Source of the DNA: Phoronis australis | Lineage: Eukaryota > Phoronida > Phoronidae | Reading direction: 5' to 3' | Assembly: GCA_002633005.1 (NCBI GenBank) | Contig: NMRA01000280.1 | Location: 54,000 to 117,999 of the forward strand | Length of the DNA stretch: 64,000 bases | In this document: piece after piece, positions 33,601 to 42,960 of the stretch | How the letters are laid out: the number at the start of each line of letters is the position of its first letter | How positions within the stretch are numbered: position 1 is the first letter of the stretch | Made by a program: the position numbers and the translations under genes | Notes under the pieces: generated by a model | Seen by the model: the letters and a program-made list of their open reading frames with translations, nothing else | What the model was told of the DNA's origin: nothing | Database searches by the model: none

Positions 33601-34169
33601 CGAGACCAGGACTCCGGCAAAGCAATATGTATACTATTCCAGCCTCCATCAGCCAAGCCTTTAGAAGATCAACGATATTAACTTGTATTGACAACTGGAA
33701 TTCCTTACCATTCAAAATAAAAGAAAGCACTTCAATCGTCACTCTCAAAAATAACTTTAAAATGCATACCACTACTCCAGACTTGCCAGTCCCATTGACA
33801 TCATTCCAACTTCCCCGCAACCATGAAATAACCCTATACAGATCAAGATGTGGTCTATTCCTAAACAACGAGAAATTTAGACATAATTTTAATAATATTT
33901 CGCCTCTGTGTTCCTGTGGAGATACCCAGACATATCCTCATGTTTTCTTTGCTTGTGAGGTATGCAAGGAGGAGAGGGTACAGCTCTTCCAGGCACTCGA
34001 ACAATACCCCAATGTTTATAAAAAATATTCTGAAATTCCGCAATTGTACAACAAAATTAATTTCTTTCTATATGGATGTCAAGAACTTAACTCAAACGAA
34101 AATAAGGTTTTATTTGAAATAGTATCAGAATTTCTTTATAACATTAAATCTCTTTGTGTGAGTGGATAG
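30642..34169 (+). CDS. Retrotransposon polyprotein: 2A motif, AP endonuclease, reverse transcriptase
   Basis: The ORF encodes 1175 residues from the first ATG; a later in-frame ATG (residue 60, nt 30819) would leave only about 27 residues before GDIEVNPGP (residues 79-87), a canonical 2A-type D-x-E-x-N-P-G-P motif. The AP endonuclease follows, with GDFN (237-240) and SDHH (309-312). Reverse transcriptase has motif A DIASAFD (679-685), GVPQGSVLGPLLF, and the YADD active site (768-771). The C-terminus holds C1090-x-C1092-x7-H1100-x4-C1105, a zinc-knuckle-like motif. The enzyme nicks target DNA and copies its own RNA at the nick. 2A motifs of this type in similar non-LTR elements of invertebrates are known to cause ribosome skipping between the final Gly and Pro. 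Skipping here would release a short N-terminal peptide from the enzyme. The true start is unsettled. Confidence 0.9.
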   Translation: MLIMNCMNLSVFNYRHNNYKCSGVWKTKIPHCFSSITLDLTLLLRKRPRTEHLRNVYCTMKNSCCDIRVIIEQSLLTAGDIEVNPGPGTQGLASFKVLFTNINSIKANNLSRFDLLKQVITDNNYMVIAICESGTLSEDNLSALIIPEYHIAYHTNAGRGLILFVHNSVNYKTIDDKIIQSMSNCWIELYVNHKKVYYGFFYRSPSQTSHERKAYFKTFSEQLQELSQTNKTIVINGDFNARNSTWYSEDNDNQAGLELFDILLTNDCIQLINEPTRLTEYSHSCLDLCITNNLGLIESTSVRPPIGNSDHHVIETTFTLNCAPKEPDIMKKIWNYNLINMDKLRSDITTFNWTEILNKSDINDAVSIFTQSLYNILDNNIPSTMKTIKNKNKPWFNNNIKSEINKRNKLYRSFRRSNNPCTFKCYKEQCKSVEELIKKTKQDYKMKVISNIKNVSKNSKEYWDIVNKIRGQVKQSSYPTIHSKESNSQASSKADKSILFLDYFTAKSHIAPTINYPEFPNRTLEHLSYIEAQPSEVRKLLENIDENKNDGTNLITNKMIKIIARELTLPLTTLYNKILQSGKFPLNWKLGVMIPIHKKNSKTDIANYRPITLLNTLSKILEKIISQHMFDHLSSQNLIYRRQFGFMPGNSTVSQLTEIVHDIHLQFEQGYNVRSVFLDIASAFDVVPHDLLLHKLQSYGFSGTLLLLLKSYLENRTYKVRIEGVLSPSSTPGFVNAGVPQGSVLGPLLFLLYINDLPDTISSKTFLYADDTAIFHPFSKEHPHDSLQLQTDLNKLYDWSHKWKMKFKPEKSVDLIFSKSNNTHFQTNPTLELSLNGEVIPNKFTHKHLGLLLDHKLTFTPHCRELVQKVQKLINPIRIISRHLNSMHLETLFKSFVLPHLDYCDIIYQSANAGILLQLERLQYQAALAITGAYKGSNTIKVLNSLHWSKLATRRKLHLSMYTFKVLTNINNYSNKILFDSYKRPSTRPGLRQSNMYTIPASISQAFRRSTILTCIDNWNSLPFKIKESTSIVTLKNNFKMHTTTPDLPVPLTSFQLPRNHEITLYRSRCGLFLNNEKFRHNFNNISPLCSCGDTQTYPHVFFACEVCKEERVQLFQALEQYPNVYKKYSEIPQLYNKINFFLYGCQELNSNENKVLFEIVSEFLYNIKSLCVSG
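30879..30902 (+). promoter_or_regulatory. 2A-type ribosome-skipping (translational recoding) site
   Basis: The codons GAC ATA GAG GTC AAT CCA GGA CCA encode DIEVNPGP, matching the D-[VI]-E-x-N-P-G-P consensus exactly. The preceding residues (IIEQSLLTAG) are the Leu-rich helix-forming stretch expected upstream of active 2A sites. The predicted break is between G86 and P87. Confidence 0.85.
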
Positions 34170-34384
34170 AATTTTATACATCTGTATGAAAATGAATTAT
34201 TTTCATTCGTTGTCATATATCATTGTATTCTTAACATCAGTTTTTTTATTTATGTATTCGTATATAATCATTGTATATAGACTTCTTTGTATTTTTTTAC
34301 CCAGATCTAATGCATCTTGGCGCTTTCTGGGTTATGTATATTCATTGTATTCTGAAGATTTCGTAATAAACATTAAAAAAAAAA

Positions 34385-35486
34385 CCATTGTGATTATTGT
34401 TGCCAGACGATCCTTTTCATTTCCGTGATGTAATAGTGGTCCCAGGCCTTAGGCTGTCAAGGGGGCAGCTCCACTGAAAGGGGAGGGGGTCGCCGCGACC
34501 GATCCCCAAGACCCTGCCTTGGTTGTGCACACGTGTGATATTATTGGATGTCACTCTCATAGGGTTTTGTGTATAGCTTTGTTCCATTATTCAAAGGTTC
34601 GGAAGAACACGATTTGTGGAAATAAATAAAATGCACGAACAACATGGAGACGTCATACGTGATATGGTTTAAATGGTATGCACGGGGCATGACACAGTCA
34701 GGAAGGTTACACATTTGAAACAGGTCAAAAGGGGCCCGTTTCTGTTAAAGGTTCAAAACAAAACATCAAAATAGTATCACATCAGACAACTACGAACCAT
34801 AAACTATGTAAATCTGAATAAAGTTTCGTGACTTAACAACATTCACTACTGCACTGAATAATTTTATTCATTGCGATTCTGGTTCTCATGTCTGTAGAAG
34901 TAGGCATACTCTTTGCATGACACATTCACAACAAGGAGTGTCCTAAGGCTTCCTCTTTCCTTGAAACATTGATCGCAGATAGGGCACTGAATCAACTTGG
35001 TTCCTGAGCACTATGCTTCATATTGTGTTTTCTTATGCGGTAAAAAAATCTTGCCCTATGCAACACGGGGCTGATAAACGGCTGAGTGTCACTGTGTTTT
35101 ATTGTCATGTGGTTATACAAAAAAGGTTGTTTCCTGAACGAAGCTCCACAACATATATGCATACACAGCCCTTTGTCACATGCAGCAGTTGTGCTATTCT
35201 TTTTGAAGGCGTGTACGTTAGTTAACGCTCTTAAGGGCTCGTCGCGTGGCTACAGCTCAACTGAAAAATCAAACGCATTAATCATATTTGTGAGGATAAA
35301 TCTCACACAGAAATCATGAAAAACGGTGAAAGTATAACACACAATCGACCCGTCAACTAATTCATGGTCGTATTATTCCAAAATTATTGATATAACACCG
35401 TTACTTGAACGATTATTCAGGAAAATGCAGAGAAAAAAATGTGCGTTCACGATCGCATTTTCTGAGTTCACGATCGCCATGGAGAA
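34385..35486. other. No gene recognised between retrotransposon and Kolobok-like copy 3
   Basis: Sequence with a GC-richer patch at 34440-34520 and no domain-bearing ORF. ORFs 35013-35225 and 35086-35319 overlap in different frames and look incidental. If the LRR gene continues past its exon at 37676, a downstream exon could lie here, but none is identifiable. Confidence 0.35.
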
Positions 35487-36585
35487 TTAAAGGAGCATGC
35501 CACCCAAAAAACAACCTAATTTGTATCAATTTAGATCGAGTAGTTCTCCTCGATAGCGGCACGTACGGTTGCGTTACCTGACACCTGACGGCAGACGGAG
35601 GTGATGAAATTTTCCACTGACGTCATCGGTTTCACACGCAGTCTGTTCAGCAGTTCACAACACGGGTAACTGGTGTCAGCTTATCGCTTGAATTCATCGT
35701 TTGACACCAATAAATGATCAAACTTCGACGTAAAACCCTTAAAAATACACCGAGTTCTTATAAAAACGTGTTGTCTTATTTCACTGTTACGGATTTATTT
35801 GTATTTGGATACACCGTAGCCAACAAATTTCGGCAGTCCAATTTACCAAGGTCCGTAGCAGGAGTTCGTGTTCTGTTCGGAGATAAATTCTAAGTATTTT
35901 TCCGTGAAATACAGACAGTAGGACCTAGATCTGTGTTGTTTAGACTTGTGTTTTTTAGTTCTAAACACAAAAAACGCTTGTTATCCCGGCCAGTGTCTCG
36001 GAACCCAATCAGGCCCGTCGCGACCGGACTGAAGACATCACGAACATTAACCAGCCAAAGTTGGAAACTAAGCTTGAAGTCAAGAAAATACTACACTAGT
36101 GAGCTAAAGAAGTAATGTGCACGTGATTATTTTGCTGAAGCCACGAAACTGCAAAATCTACTAAGGCCTACTCGTCGGGGGTCTTGAATTCAGGTTCCCG
36201 TTTGGCCACAGAACCGCCAGGGCAGAAGTTGTACATTGACAATCATTATTTGGAATAATGTATAAGTAAATAAAGATTCCCCTAACACCTGGCCGTGGGA
36301 TGGAATATCGAGTTATTGTTTCACAACAGATTCTGTCAGCAAACACTGAATTAGCTTGCGCTCACACGGCCTCGGTGTCCGGTCAAATTAGTTTTATTGC
36401 ACCTAAAGCCGGTAACGCAGTGATTTATTCATTGCTGGCTTCTCAAATCATTTCCACTCTCGAACACTCCAAAGGCATTACAAATTGCATCTAATGGGAC
36501 ACATTTTCTTTCAGTTTTATATATAAGTATTGGTTAGGGTGAGAATAATTAATTTTGAAAGAGAACGCTTAGTAATAAACGTCAA

Positions 36586-36799
36586 CATGGCAACTCGCAA
36601 TCCCGACTTGGAGGAGTACTCATCTGACGAAGACTTCCCAGGTAGATCGTTAGTTTTCTCAGGATATCAGTTCGAACTAGCTAGAGTACACTGATCAAGA
36701 AGTATTAGAGAGGCGCCGTGAACGTGCACAAACAATGGAGTACATGGATAGTTCCGAAAACCGTCTCATGGTGTCAGTGCGCTAACTGCACCATAATGG
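36586..36799 (+). pseudogene. P2X7 C-terminal (ballast)-type ORF remnant of Kolobok-like copy 3
   Basis: From ATG 36586 the frame reads an acidic start (MATRNPDLEEYSSDEDFPG...) to GYQFEL, equivalent to GYMFEP in copy 1, then stops. A shifted frame continues EYTDQEVLERRRERAQ..., and a second shift gives WCQCANCTIM (TGG at 36769). The order and spacing match copy 1: acidic N-terminus, Y-x-F-E, charged helix, then W-C-x-C-x-x-C. The later MPT...CC part is lost where the sequence passes into the THAP gene. Two frameshifts make it non-functional. Confidence 0.65.
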
Positions 36800-37148
36800 A
36801 ATAAACTGATCCACGTTTCTTTGCTTCCTGCCTGCTGAACGCAAACACACTAGGCACAGCATCTGATTTCAGCCTCGGTTGCTTTTTCTGCCCTGGCATG
36901 AGTTGTTTGGCAAGCCGGAATTCACGGTCAGTGAAATCACTGTTCACGAAATGTCGGTCACAGACACGGAGATGTTTCACGGCCTCGTACTTGGTATGAA
37001 CTCCGTACTTGTCATTTTTCACTGCCGCGAGCCACTTCCGAAGCATTTCGGGCTCTCGAGGAAATCGAAAAAACGATGTACCCGCTTTCCTCGCCACTTC
37101 ATAGTTCGAACAGGCAGGAACGACACACCACACCATGGCGGAATTCAC
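36774..37148 (-). CDS. THAP-domain protein, truncated Kolobok-type transposase of copy 3
   Basis: The 124-residue ORF is a complete THAP finger: C8 and C13 near the start (WCVVPACSNY), W40 (LRKWL), C-x2-H in HLRVCDRHFVNSDF, and an AVPSVF box. The stop falls soon after the domain, where the frame runs into the reverse side of the P2X7-type remnant, so the last dozen residues are junction sequence. Known THAP domains bind DNA. A solitary THAP peptide from a deleted element could compete for the ends of full-length relatives, a repressor role known in principle for truncated P-element proteins; this is inference here. Confidence 0.7.
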   Translation of the reverse strand: MNSAMVWCVVPACSNYEVARKAGTSFFRFPREPEMLRKWLAAVKNDKYGVHTKYEAVKHLRVCDRHFVNSDFTDREFRLAKQLMPGQKKQPRLKSDAVPSVFAFSRQEAKKRGSVYSIMVQLAH

Positions 37149-37312
37149 TCTGCATACGAACCATTGACGTCGCTGCGGACTTTCTCACCTTCCTCACAGG
37201 CTAACGCGACACCTCTCAGCAAGGTAAGGTCGACCGTGTACGAGCCGATGTGGCCCCAGACCGATTAAGACGGTAAAAAAGACTAATTAAATCGGGTGGC
37301 ATTAGCCTTTAA

Positions 37313-37571
37313 CAGCTTCATTCCCGATCGCCGTCTCACACAAGGACCTGCTTGTATCGGTAGATATCTCGAATTTTTCCACAAATTCTAACTAACAAAG
37401 GTGTCACCAGGGACGACTTAACTATCAACGTCACACGTCTCCACTGAAGAACCCAGGAATTGCTAATAACAAGTAGAAATTGACGAATTTACAAGACGCA
37501 AGGCATTTTACCGAAAGGCATTGGATTCTGCGATCTCTATTTCAAAAAAAAAAATTAGCAAAAGCCAAGTA
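37313..37571. other. Short gap between Kolobok-like copy 3 and the LRR receptor ORF
   Basis: No gene or repeat recognised. It would be intronic or 3' flanking to the LRR gene depending on whether the donor at 37675 is used. Confidence 0.4.
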
Positions 37572-40487
37572 TCATTTCAGATCCATAACAATGGCTAAGC
37601 TCTGGCGCTTTTCGGTGTGTCGCATTGGTACCAAAGTAGCCTCTATTTTAAGAAGGAAATGACATTTAAACTCACCGGGTATTTCATTGTCGTCTGCCAT
37701 TTTTGGTGTAAGGTCGCGTTCTCGATCGCCTTCCGGGCGTTCTCGATCGCGGGTTGGCTGGGGTGATCTAGAACATAAGAGGTGTTTAATGAAGCAGCAA
37801 CACAGTGCACTTATCATACCACCGACTGCGCCGACGACTGTGAACAATATCTTCATGAATATTGGTATGTCCGCCATTTTGTCTTTTCGGCTTGACTTGC
37901 ATGACAATGGAGTGCTAACAGAACTTGAACTTATGAGATTCACAGTTTCACAACTGTAGTCCGCCAAGGACAACTGGTCACTGTGAAAACGGATAGATCC
38001 GGTGTTCTCGAACACAGAGCGATTTTCTGACGATTGGAATTTGGTGCATTCCTTTGACGGTGTGGTAATCTTGATCATAGGCGCTGGGTCACCTGAGGCC
38101 ATGCAACTAACCTCGGTGTATCCTTCGTGAATCCTAAATTGCAGACGAGGCTTGGACGGTTTTTCACACACAAGTGTTTGATCAATAAAAGCGCCAATAG
38201 GAAAACTTTTCTTGAAAGGAGTTTTACACTCTATAAATCTATTATTGTAGTAATTGACAGCACTTTTAATTTTTTCTTGAAACGCGCTTAACTCACAATT
38301 ACAGTGAAATGGATTTCCGCTCAAGTAGAAGACATTTGAACCAAACTCAGCAGAAACAGTTTGGATTCTGTTATTTTCTAATTTTACTGCATATAAGTTC
38401 GGCATTCCTGTAAACGATTCGTATTTTACAAATACTAATTCATTGTTGTTGAGATCGATGTGTCTTAATGTGTTCACACAATCAAACACATTTTCGAAAA
38501 TATTTCGAATACGATTGCCGTCTAGTTCAACATACCGTAGTTGCCTTAGATCGCAAAAAGTGCCCTTTTGTATGTCACCGATTTGATTTTGTGAAAGAGA
38601 AAGAGTAGTCAACGCCATGAAATATCTGGGGAAAATATTGCGGTTAACGGTTGCGATGTTATTGTTTCGAAGGTGAATTACCTCCAAATTGTACATGAAG
38701 ACGAAACATTCGTTTTCTAATTGGTTTATGTCATTAAAACTAAGAACCAGTTTTCTCAGATTGAAGAGTCCCTTCAGCCACTCTTTGTTTACTGTCTTAA
38801 TATTATTGCCGTGAAGATCTAGCTCTTCCAGCTTACTCAGGTGGTTGAAAGAATTCCGCTGAATTAAGACTATGGTGTTATTTGATAAATCAAGTACCAT
38901 TAGTTCAGATAAAAATGAAAACATCAAAGGAGATATGTAGCGAAGAAAGTTATCGGCTAAAATCAGCTGTATTGCATTAGATTGTCGCGAAAATGTCGCC
39001 TCCTGGATTTCAACCACGCTGCAGCCTCTGAAGTTCAACTTCTGACTTCGCACATTATTTAGGAAATCCTTTGATAAACTTATATTATTCATTCTACTAT
39101 TAACCACTCTAAATCCCTGAAACCAGACACGATTCATATCCGATGATTTGAACGTTTTCATGACTACTGACGGTAAGCTAACAGTTGTGTTAATGTTTTT
39201 TATTATAAGCGTGAAATCCAATAATTTTCCTAAATTAATGCTTGTCAAACTCGCGACAGAGTCAACTTCAAGCTTAAGATATCGAAGGTTCTCCAAGTTC
39301 ATGAAAGCATTTTTATGTACGCACGTAATGATGTTACCGGATAGCAACAAATCAGTCAATTTTGTTAGATTCGAAAATGTTCCCCGTTTCAAATTCGTCA
39401 GCAAGTTATGCGATAAGTCTAATGTGGTCAAATTATTAAGGTTCATCAAATCAAAAGTCTCCAGCTTATTAGAGCTAATAAAAAGATAAGTTAAACTGTA
39501 CAATCCTTTAAATAATTCTTTTGCTAAGTTGCGTACCACATTTCCATCCAACCTGATGGAACGTAAATCCCGAAGATTTCGAAATGCGCTTGGGTGAATT
39601 TCGCGGATTCTGTTTTTGCTGATATCCAAAACCTTAAGCGCTTGAAGACCGTCGCAACAGAGCTTTGAAATGTATGTCAGCTTGTTCTGTTCCATGTTTA
39701 ATGTACTCAGACGATATGTGTAAGTAAAGGCCGGTGTGCTAAGTGTCGTTATCTCGTTCCTGCTTAGATGTAGAAAAATAAGGTTTTCGAGACCAAGAAA
39801 GGCAGTTGGTGCAATCTCTTGCATGTAGTTATCTGAAAGCCAAAGATACTTTAAATATTTTAAATGAGCAAACGGTCCATTCTTCAATTCTTGGACTTTG
39901 TTGAAACTGATATCCAACGTCACCAGATTGCTTAAACCCTTGAACATTTCCATAGAAATGTTACCCAGTTTGTTTCTCCTGAGGTTTAAGGTTCTTAGAT
40001 TGGTAAGGGACTTGAAAGAATCATCTTGAATGATTGTTACCAAGTTTTCCTGCAATTCCAACGTTACGAGTGAAGAGAGACCATGGAATGTCATTTCCTG
40101 TATCTCTGTTATTTTGTTCTTGGGCAGCAATAGTGCCTCCATGGTCGCCATTCGCTCAAATGCTCCGTCTTCGACCTTACTCACGTTGTTACCGTCCAAG
40201 CTAAGACGCTTAACACTATCCAGACCTCGAAGGGAGACTTCTCTTATATGTGATATCTGGTTTTCATTGAGGTTCAAATTTACAACTTTAGACGAGAGGT
40301 TGTTGAAAGCATTCCCTAAAATCTCCCGAATTCCGCACCTGGTTAAGTTGACGAAACCCCATCGAAGCTTGGCTTGAATAACAGACTTTGATAATATTGA
40401 ACAATCCATTGCCCCGGCTAGGCAAATTCTCTCATACAAAGCTACAGTTGTGATCAGAAATAGGATGAAATTGTTTCCAAAAGCCAT
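37572..40487 (-). CDS. LRR and Ig-domain transmembrane receptor (LRRIG-like)
   Basis: The ORF opens at 40523, but the ATG at 40487 places a signal peptide (MAFGNNFILFLITTVAL...) at the very start and is preferred. Numbered from 40523: about 14-15 leucine-rich repeats of roughly 24 residues, an irregular stretch near residues 415-520, then about nine more repeats. An LRR C-terminal cap follows (NPFHCNC at 737, cysteines to about 786). Then come an Ig-like domain (C807 ... Y-S-C858) and a membrane segment (about 886-909). The tail is short and charged (TRDRERPEGDRERD). Extracellular recognition or adhesion is likely; there is no TIR or kinase domain. A strong splice donor (CCCG|GTGAGT, exon end 37676) lies in the tail, so the last 33 codons may be intron read-through and the real C-terminus may lie in an unseen exon. 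Confidence 0.85.
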   Translation of the reverse strand: MAFGNNFILFLITTVALYERICLAGAMDCSILSKSVIQAKLRWGFVNLTRCGIREILGNAFNNLSSKVVNLNLNENQISHIREVSLRGLDSVKRLSLDGNNVSKVEDGAFERMATMEALLLPKNKITEIQEMTFHGLSSLVTLELQENLVTIIQDDSFKSLTNLRTLNLRRNKLGNISMEMFKGLSNLVTLDISFNKVQELKNGPFAHLKYLKYLWLSDNYMQEIAPTAFLGLENLIFLHLSRNEITTLSTPAFTYTYRLSTLNMEQNKLTYISKLCCDGLQALKVLDISKNRIREIHPSAFRNLRDLRSIRLDGNVVRNLAKELFKGLYSLTYLFISSNKLETFDLMNLNNLTTLDLSHNLLTNLKRGTFSNLTKLTDLLLSGNIITCVHKNAFMNLENLRYLKLEVDSVASLTSINLGKLLDFTLIIKNINTTVSLPSVVMKTFKSSDMNRVWFQGFRVVNSRMNNISLSKDFLNNVRSQKLNFRGCSVVEIQEATFSRQSNAIQLILADNFLRYISPLMFSFLSELMVLDLSNNTIVLIQRNSFNHLSKLEELDLHGNNIKTVNKEWLKGLFNLRKLVLSFNDINQLENECFVFMYNLEVIHLRNNNIATVNRNIFPRYFMALTTLSLSQNQIGDIQKGTFCDLRQLRYVELDGNRIRNIFENVFDCVNTLRHIDLNNNELVFVKYESFTGMPNLYAVKLENNRIQTVSAEFGSNVFYLSGNPFHCNCELSAFQEKIKSAVNYYNNRFIECKTPFKKSFPIGAFIDQTLVCEKPSKPRLQFRIHEGYTEVSCMASGDPAPMIKITTPSKECTKFQSSENRSVFENTGSIRFHSDQLSLADYSCETVNLISSSSVSTPLSCKSSRKDKMADIPIFMKILFTVVGAVGGMISALCCCFIKHLLCSRSPQPTRDRERPEGDRERDLTPKMADDNEIPGEFKCHFLLKIEATLVPMRHTEKRQSLAIVMDLK
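37671..37676 (-). promoter_or_regulatory. Probable 5' splice site in the cytoplasmic tail of the LRR/Ig receptor
   Basis: On the minus strand the sequence ACCCG|GTGAGTTT is a near-perfect donor. Coding before it (…MADDNEIP) ends in phase 1. The residues encoded beyond it have no special character. No acceptor exon could be assigned, since a transposon occupies 35491-37308. Confidence 0.5.
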
Positions 40488-40523
40488 TGATAACGTCGAT
40501 GTTGGCTGTGACCTCAAAAGCAA

Positions 40524-40735
40524 AATGGTACGTCAACAGTAATCAGTGTCATTTATATTCATTGACGCAATTTCATCGATCACAGTTTTCCCCATACTTT
40601 AGAAAATTAGTCTTCAGAAGATGACAAGTTGTATTTAACACGAAAACGTGTGTGGCATTTGTGTATTAGTATCATAAAATATGTTCTGGAAACAGTGTAT
40701 TGTTCTGTGCAGTGTATAGTCGACGGGCTCAGACC
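40524..40735. other. 5' flank of the LRR/Ig receptor gene
   Basis: About 210 bases between the receptor ORF and the reverse-transcriptase remnant. It presumably contains the receptor's promoter or 5' UTR; no motif can be named with confidence. Confidence 0.3.
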
Positions 40736-42007
40736 TTAGACTTTCGGATTGTTGAGTGTATTAAATTCGTATGAACGAGTGCAGTGCATTTGTATGAACG
40801 AGTGCAATTTGCCGGAGTCCCTCAGTGTAGTGTCATAGTTCTTGCCTAGGTACTTTAAAGGCTTCTTGTCCAGAGATGGTATGGATTCGCTGTCAATGCT
40901 GAAAGTATCATGGTGGCAAACTTTTCCCTTCGTCAAAACTACCAGACTCCTGGATTTGGGGAACTTGAAATGCATCTTCACCCATTCCACCAACTCTGCC
41001 AACTTCTTCAGCACCCATGCTGCTCCGACTGTGAAGCTGGTAGCAATGGTTAGGTCATCCACGAATGCCTTGATCACTGGTAGTCTTGACCCTTTAAGGT
41101 GGACCTCTGCATATTCCTTGCTGGCTCTTTGTATAAAAATGTTCATCATGGCACAGCCGGTCAAAATTCCCTTTTCCAACGATGGCCAGTTCGTCGTGAA
41201 GTCCGCCCCCCGGGAATCTCATCCGTATGCTCTGAAAGTAGTTGCGAATAAGCAGTTGAGCTTTCTGTGGTATGTAATATGCCCTCGTGGCTAGGTGAGG
41301 CATAGATCCGTAGGCGTTCATTAAGTCCAGTCATATGATCGCCAAATCTTTAGCCCATAGCTTGTATTTTCTGATGAGTTCCGAAAGCATGCTTGTGTGT
41401 TCTGCCAGAGTACCATGAATCCCTCCTTTCTGAAGACCTGGGGGTTGATATGTCCATTTCCCAACGCATACGCTGTCATCCGTCGCGACATTGTTGCAAA
41501 GAAAATCTTGCTCTCTTTGCAGAGAAGAGAAGTCGGTCGCAGTCCTCTGTTGTCTTTGCCGCTGATTTCTTCGGAATGAATCAACGCTCGGCCATGCCCT
41601 ATCCGCCTGGGAGTGTTACAGAGTTTCAAATTGCGCTCAATATCTTCCACAGTCTTTTCAACAAGACTGGGAACTGCTTGTAATTAACTTTGTAGGACAA
41701 TCCGGAAGAACCTGGTGGTCAGCTCATACTTGCCTTTTTAGCCACTTCCTGTACTCCTCGCGCAAAACCGCTAAGCATTCCTTGTTCTGGTCGCTTCTTC
41801 CAGTCCTGGGTAAGGTGTCGAAATTTCTGCCCGGATGTCGCTTATTTCTCCCTGTATTTGACTTGTTTGTTTCTGCTTTTCCATCGCTCCAAATCTTTCC
41901 TTACAGACATCGTACACAATGTCCGTCATTGTTGACATCTCTCTTTGCGCGATTCCTTTCAGCCTACCCCAAAAATGCTGTTCAGGTTTTGATCGAGTTA
42001 TCTCCAC
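40736..42007 (-). pseudogene. Reverse transcriptase remnant with FVDD active site
   Basis: Fragments in successive frames run leftwards: 42007-41771 (charged N-terminal piece), 41650-41321, 41321-41094 and 41179-40736. The last has MEKGILTGCAMMNIF, then AFVDDLTIATS, with the F-x-D-D catalytic pair, then KSRSLVVLTKGKV and LKYLGKNY. This pattern belongs to a retroelement reverse transcriptase group common in marine invertebrate genomes that uses F-x-D-D instead of Y-x-D-D; I cannot name the clade. Several frameshifts show that it is dead. Confidence 0.7.
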
Positions 42008-42382
42008 TTTACTGTGCCTGTAGTATTTAGGCTAGTCTATCTTCTTTCTTCGTTGTGAGGTGGAGGTGTTTAAAAACTTCTAAATCTAGGCACGTCATTC
42101 GTCGAGCCACTAATTAATAGAACGAAATTTCCCCTTGATAGTAAAGCTGAAAAAAGTCAACAGGTCAGGGGCGGGGGAGGGAATCGAGAAAACAACAGGC
42201 ATGTGTGCTAAGCTGTCTTTTTTCTTGAAAAAATATTTTGATCAGAAGTATGTGAAGACTTTTTGTTACCTGTGTGTGGAAGACATCGTGGAGAAAAGGC
42301 CGGACATTATATTGATTCAGGAGATAAAGTAGGAGCTGGCGATGAAGAAAGAAATTGTTTTCTGTCTTGATTTGACCAAGAG

Positions 42383-42960
42383 GTGGTGATGGAACAACTT
42401 GAGAAAAAAATTAACACTTCAGCAATACAGACAATTAAAGAGGAACAGGACATTGTTGCTTTACAACCACAGAATAAGATGTTGAAAGAAAATATTAATT
42501 TACTAGAGCAGTATTCGTGTTCGGCTTCAGTTCGAATACATGGAATAGAAGAGAATAACGAAGAAAGATGTAAACAGTTGGTGTTGGAATTTTGTGACTA
42601 TGTCTTGAAAGTTGATGTTATTGACAAGAATACAGACAAAGTGAAAGACAGTGAAAGAACGACCAGGCATTCATCGGCATTGATTAAACCGCGTCCGATT
42701 ATCGTCAAATTTATGCCATATAAAACCAAGTTGAATATGTTACGCAATACGAAGAAAACAAAAACACCGGAGCATTCATTTTGGAAGACCTTGCTGCGGC
42801 AAAGTATTCCTTGTTGAAACAATCCTTCAAACGTGAGCAAGTTGACAGCTCGTGGAGCACCAATGGCGAAATTTTCGGGAAGCTAAAAAAACGGTACCAT
42901 CAAGAAAATTATTTCAACACACGGCATATAAACAATATGGCCCTCGACATTGTTGTCTGA
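42383..42960 (+). pseudogene. L1-type ORF1 protein remnant
   Basis: The frame 42383-42817 has a coiled-coil-like start, LEQYSCSASVRIHGIEE, then RPIIVKFMPYKTK, the hallmarks of the L1 ORF1 RNA-recognition domain. One frameshift near 42772 moves to a frame reading AFILEDLAAAKYSLLKQSF, equivalent to the C-terminal domain, which ends with SSWSTNGEIFGKLK. Known ORF1 proteins are nucleic-acid chaperones that coat the element RNA. The copy is broken by that frameshift. Confidence 0.8.

Larger units (their letters stand above)
30642..34384 (+). mobile_element. Non-LTR retrotransposon, CR1/Jockey group, apparently intact ORF
   Basis: The element spans at least the single long ORF (30642-34169), a 3' UTR, AATAAA (34365-34370) and a short A10 tail (34375-34384). 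It has an AP-type endonuclease followed by reverse transcriptase in one frame and a C-terminal Cys-rich knuckle, with no LTRs. The ORF has no stop or frameshift, unlike the other retroelements in the window, so insertion is recent or the copy is still competent. The exact 5' end is not visible. Confidence 0.85.
35491..37308. mobile_element. Kolobok-like DNA transposon, copy 3 (different family)
   Basis: TTAA at 35487-35490 and 37309-37312 bracket termini AGGAGCATGCCACCC and, inverted, AGGCTAATGCCACCC. The element is 1818 bp. It has the same layout as copy 1 (plus-strand P2X7-type cysteine ORF meeting a minus-strand THAP gene) but clearly different protein and terminal sequences, so it is a separate family with a conserved architecture. 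The transposase is truncated after the THAP domain and linker, so it is non-autonomous. It lies just downstream of the LRR receptor gene. Confidence 0.85.
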
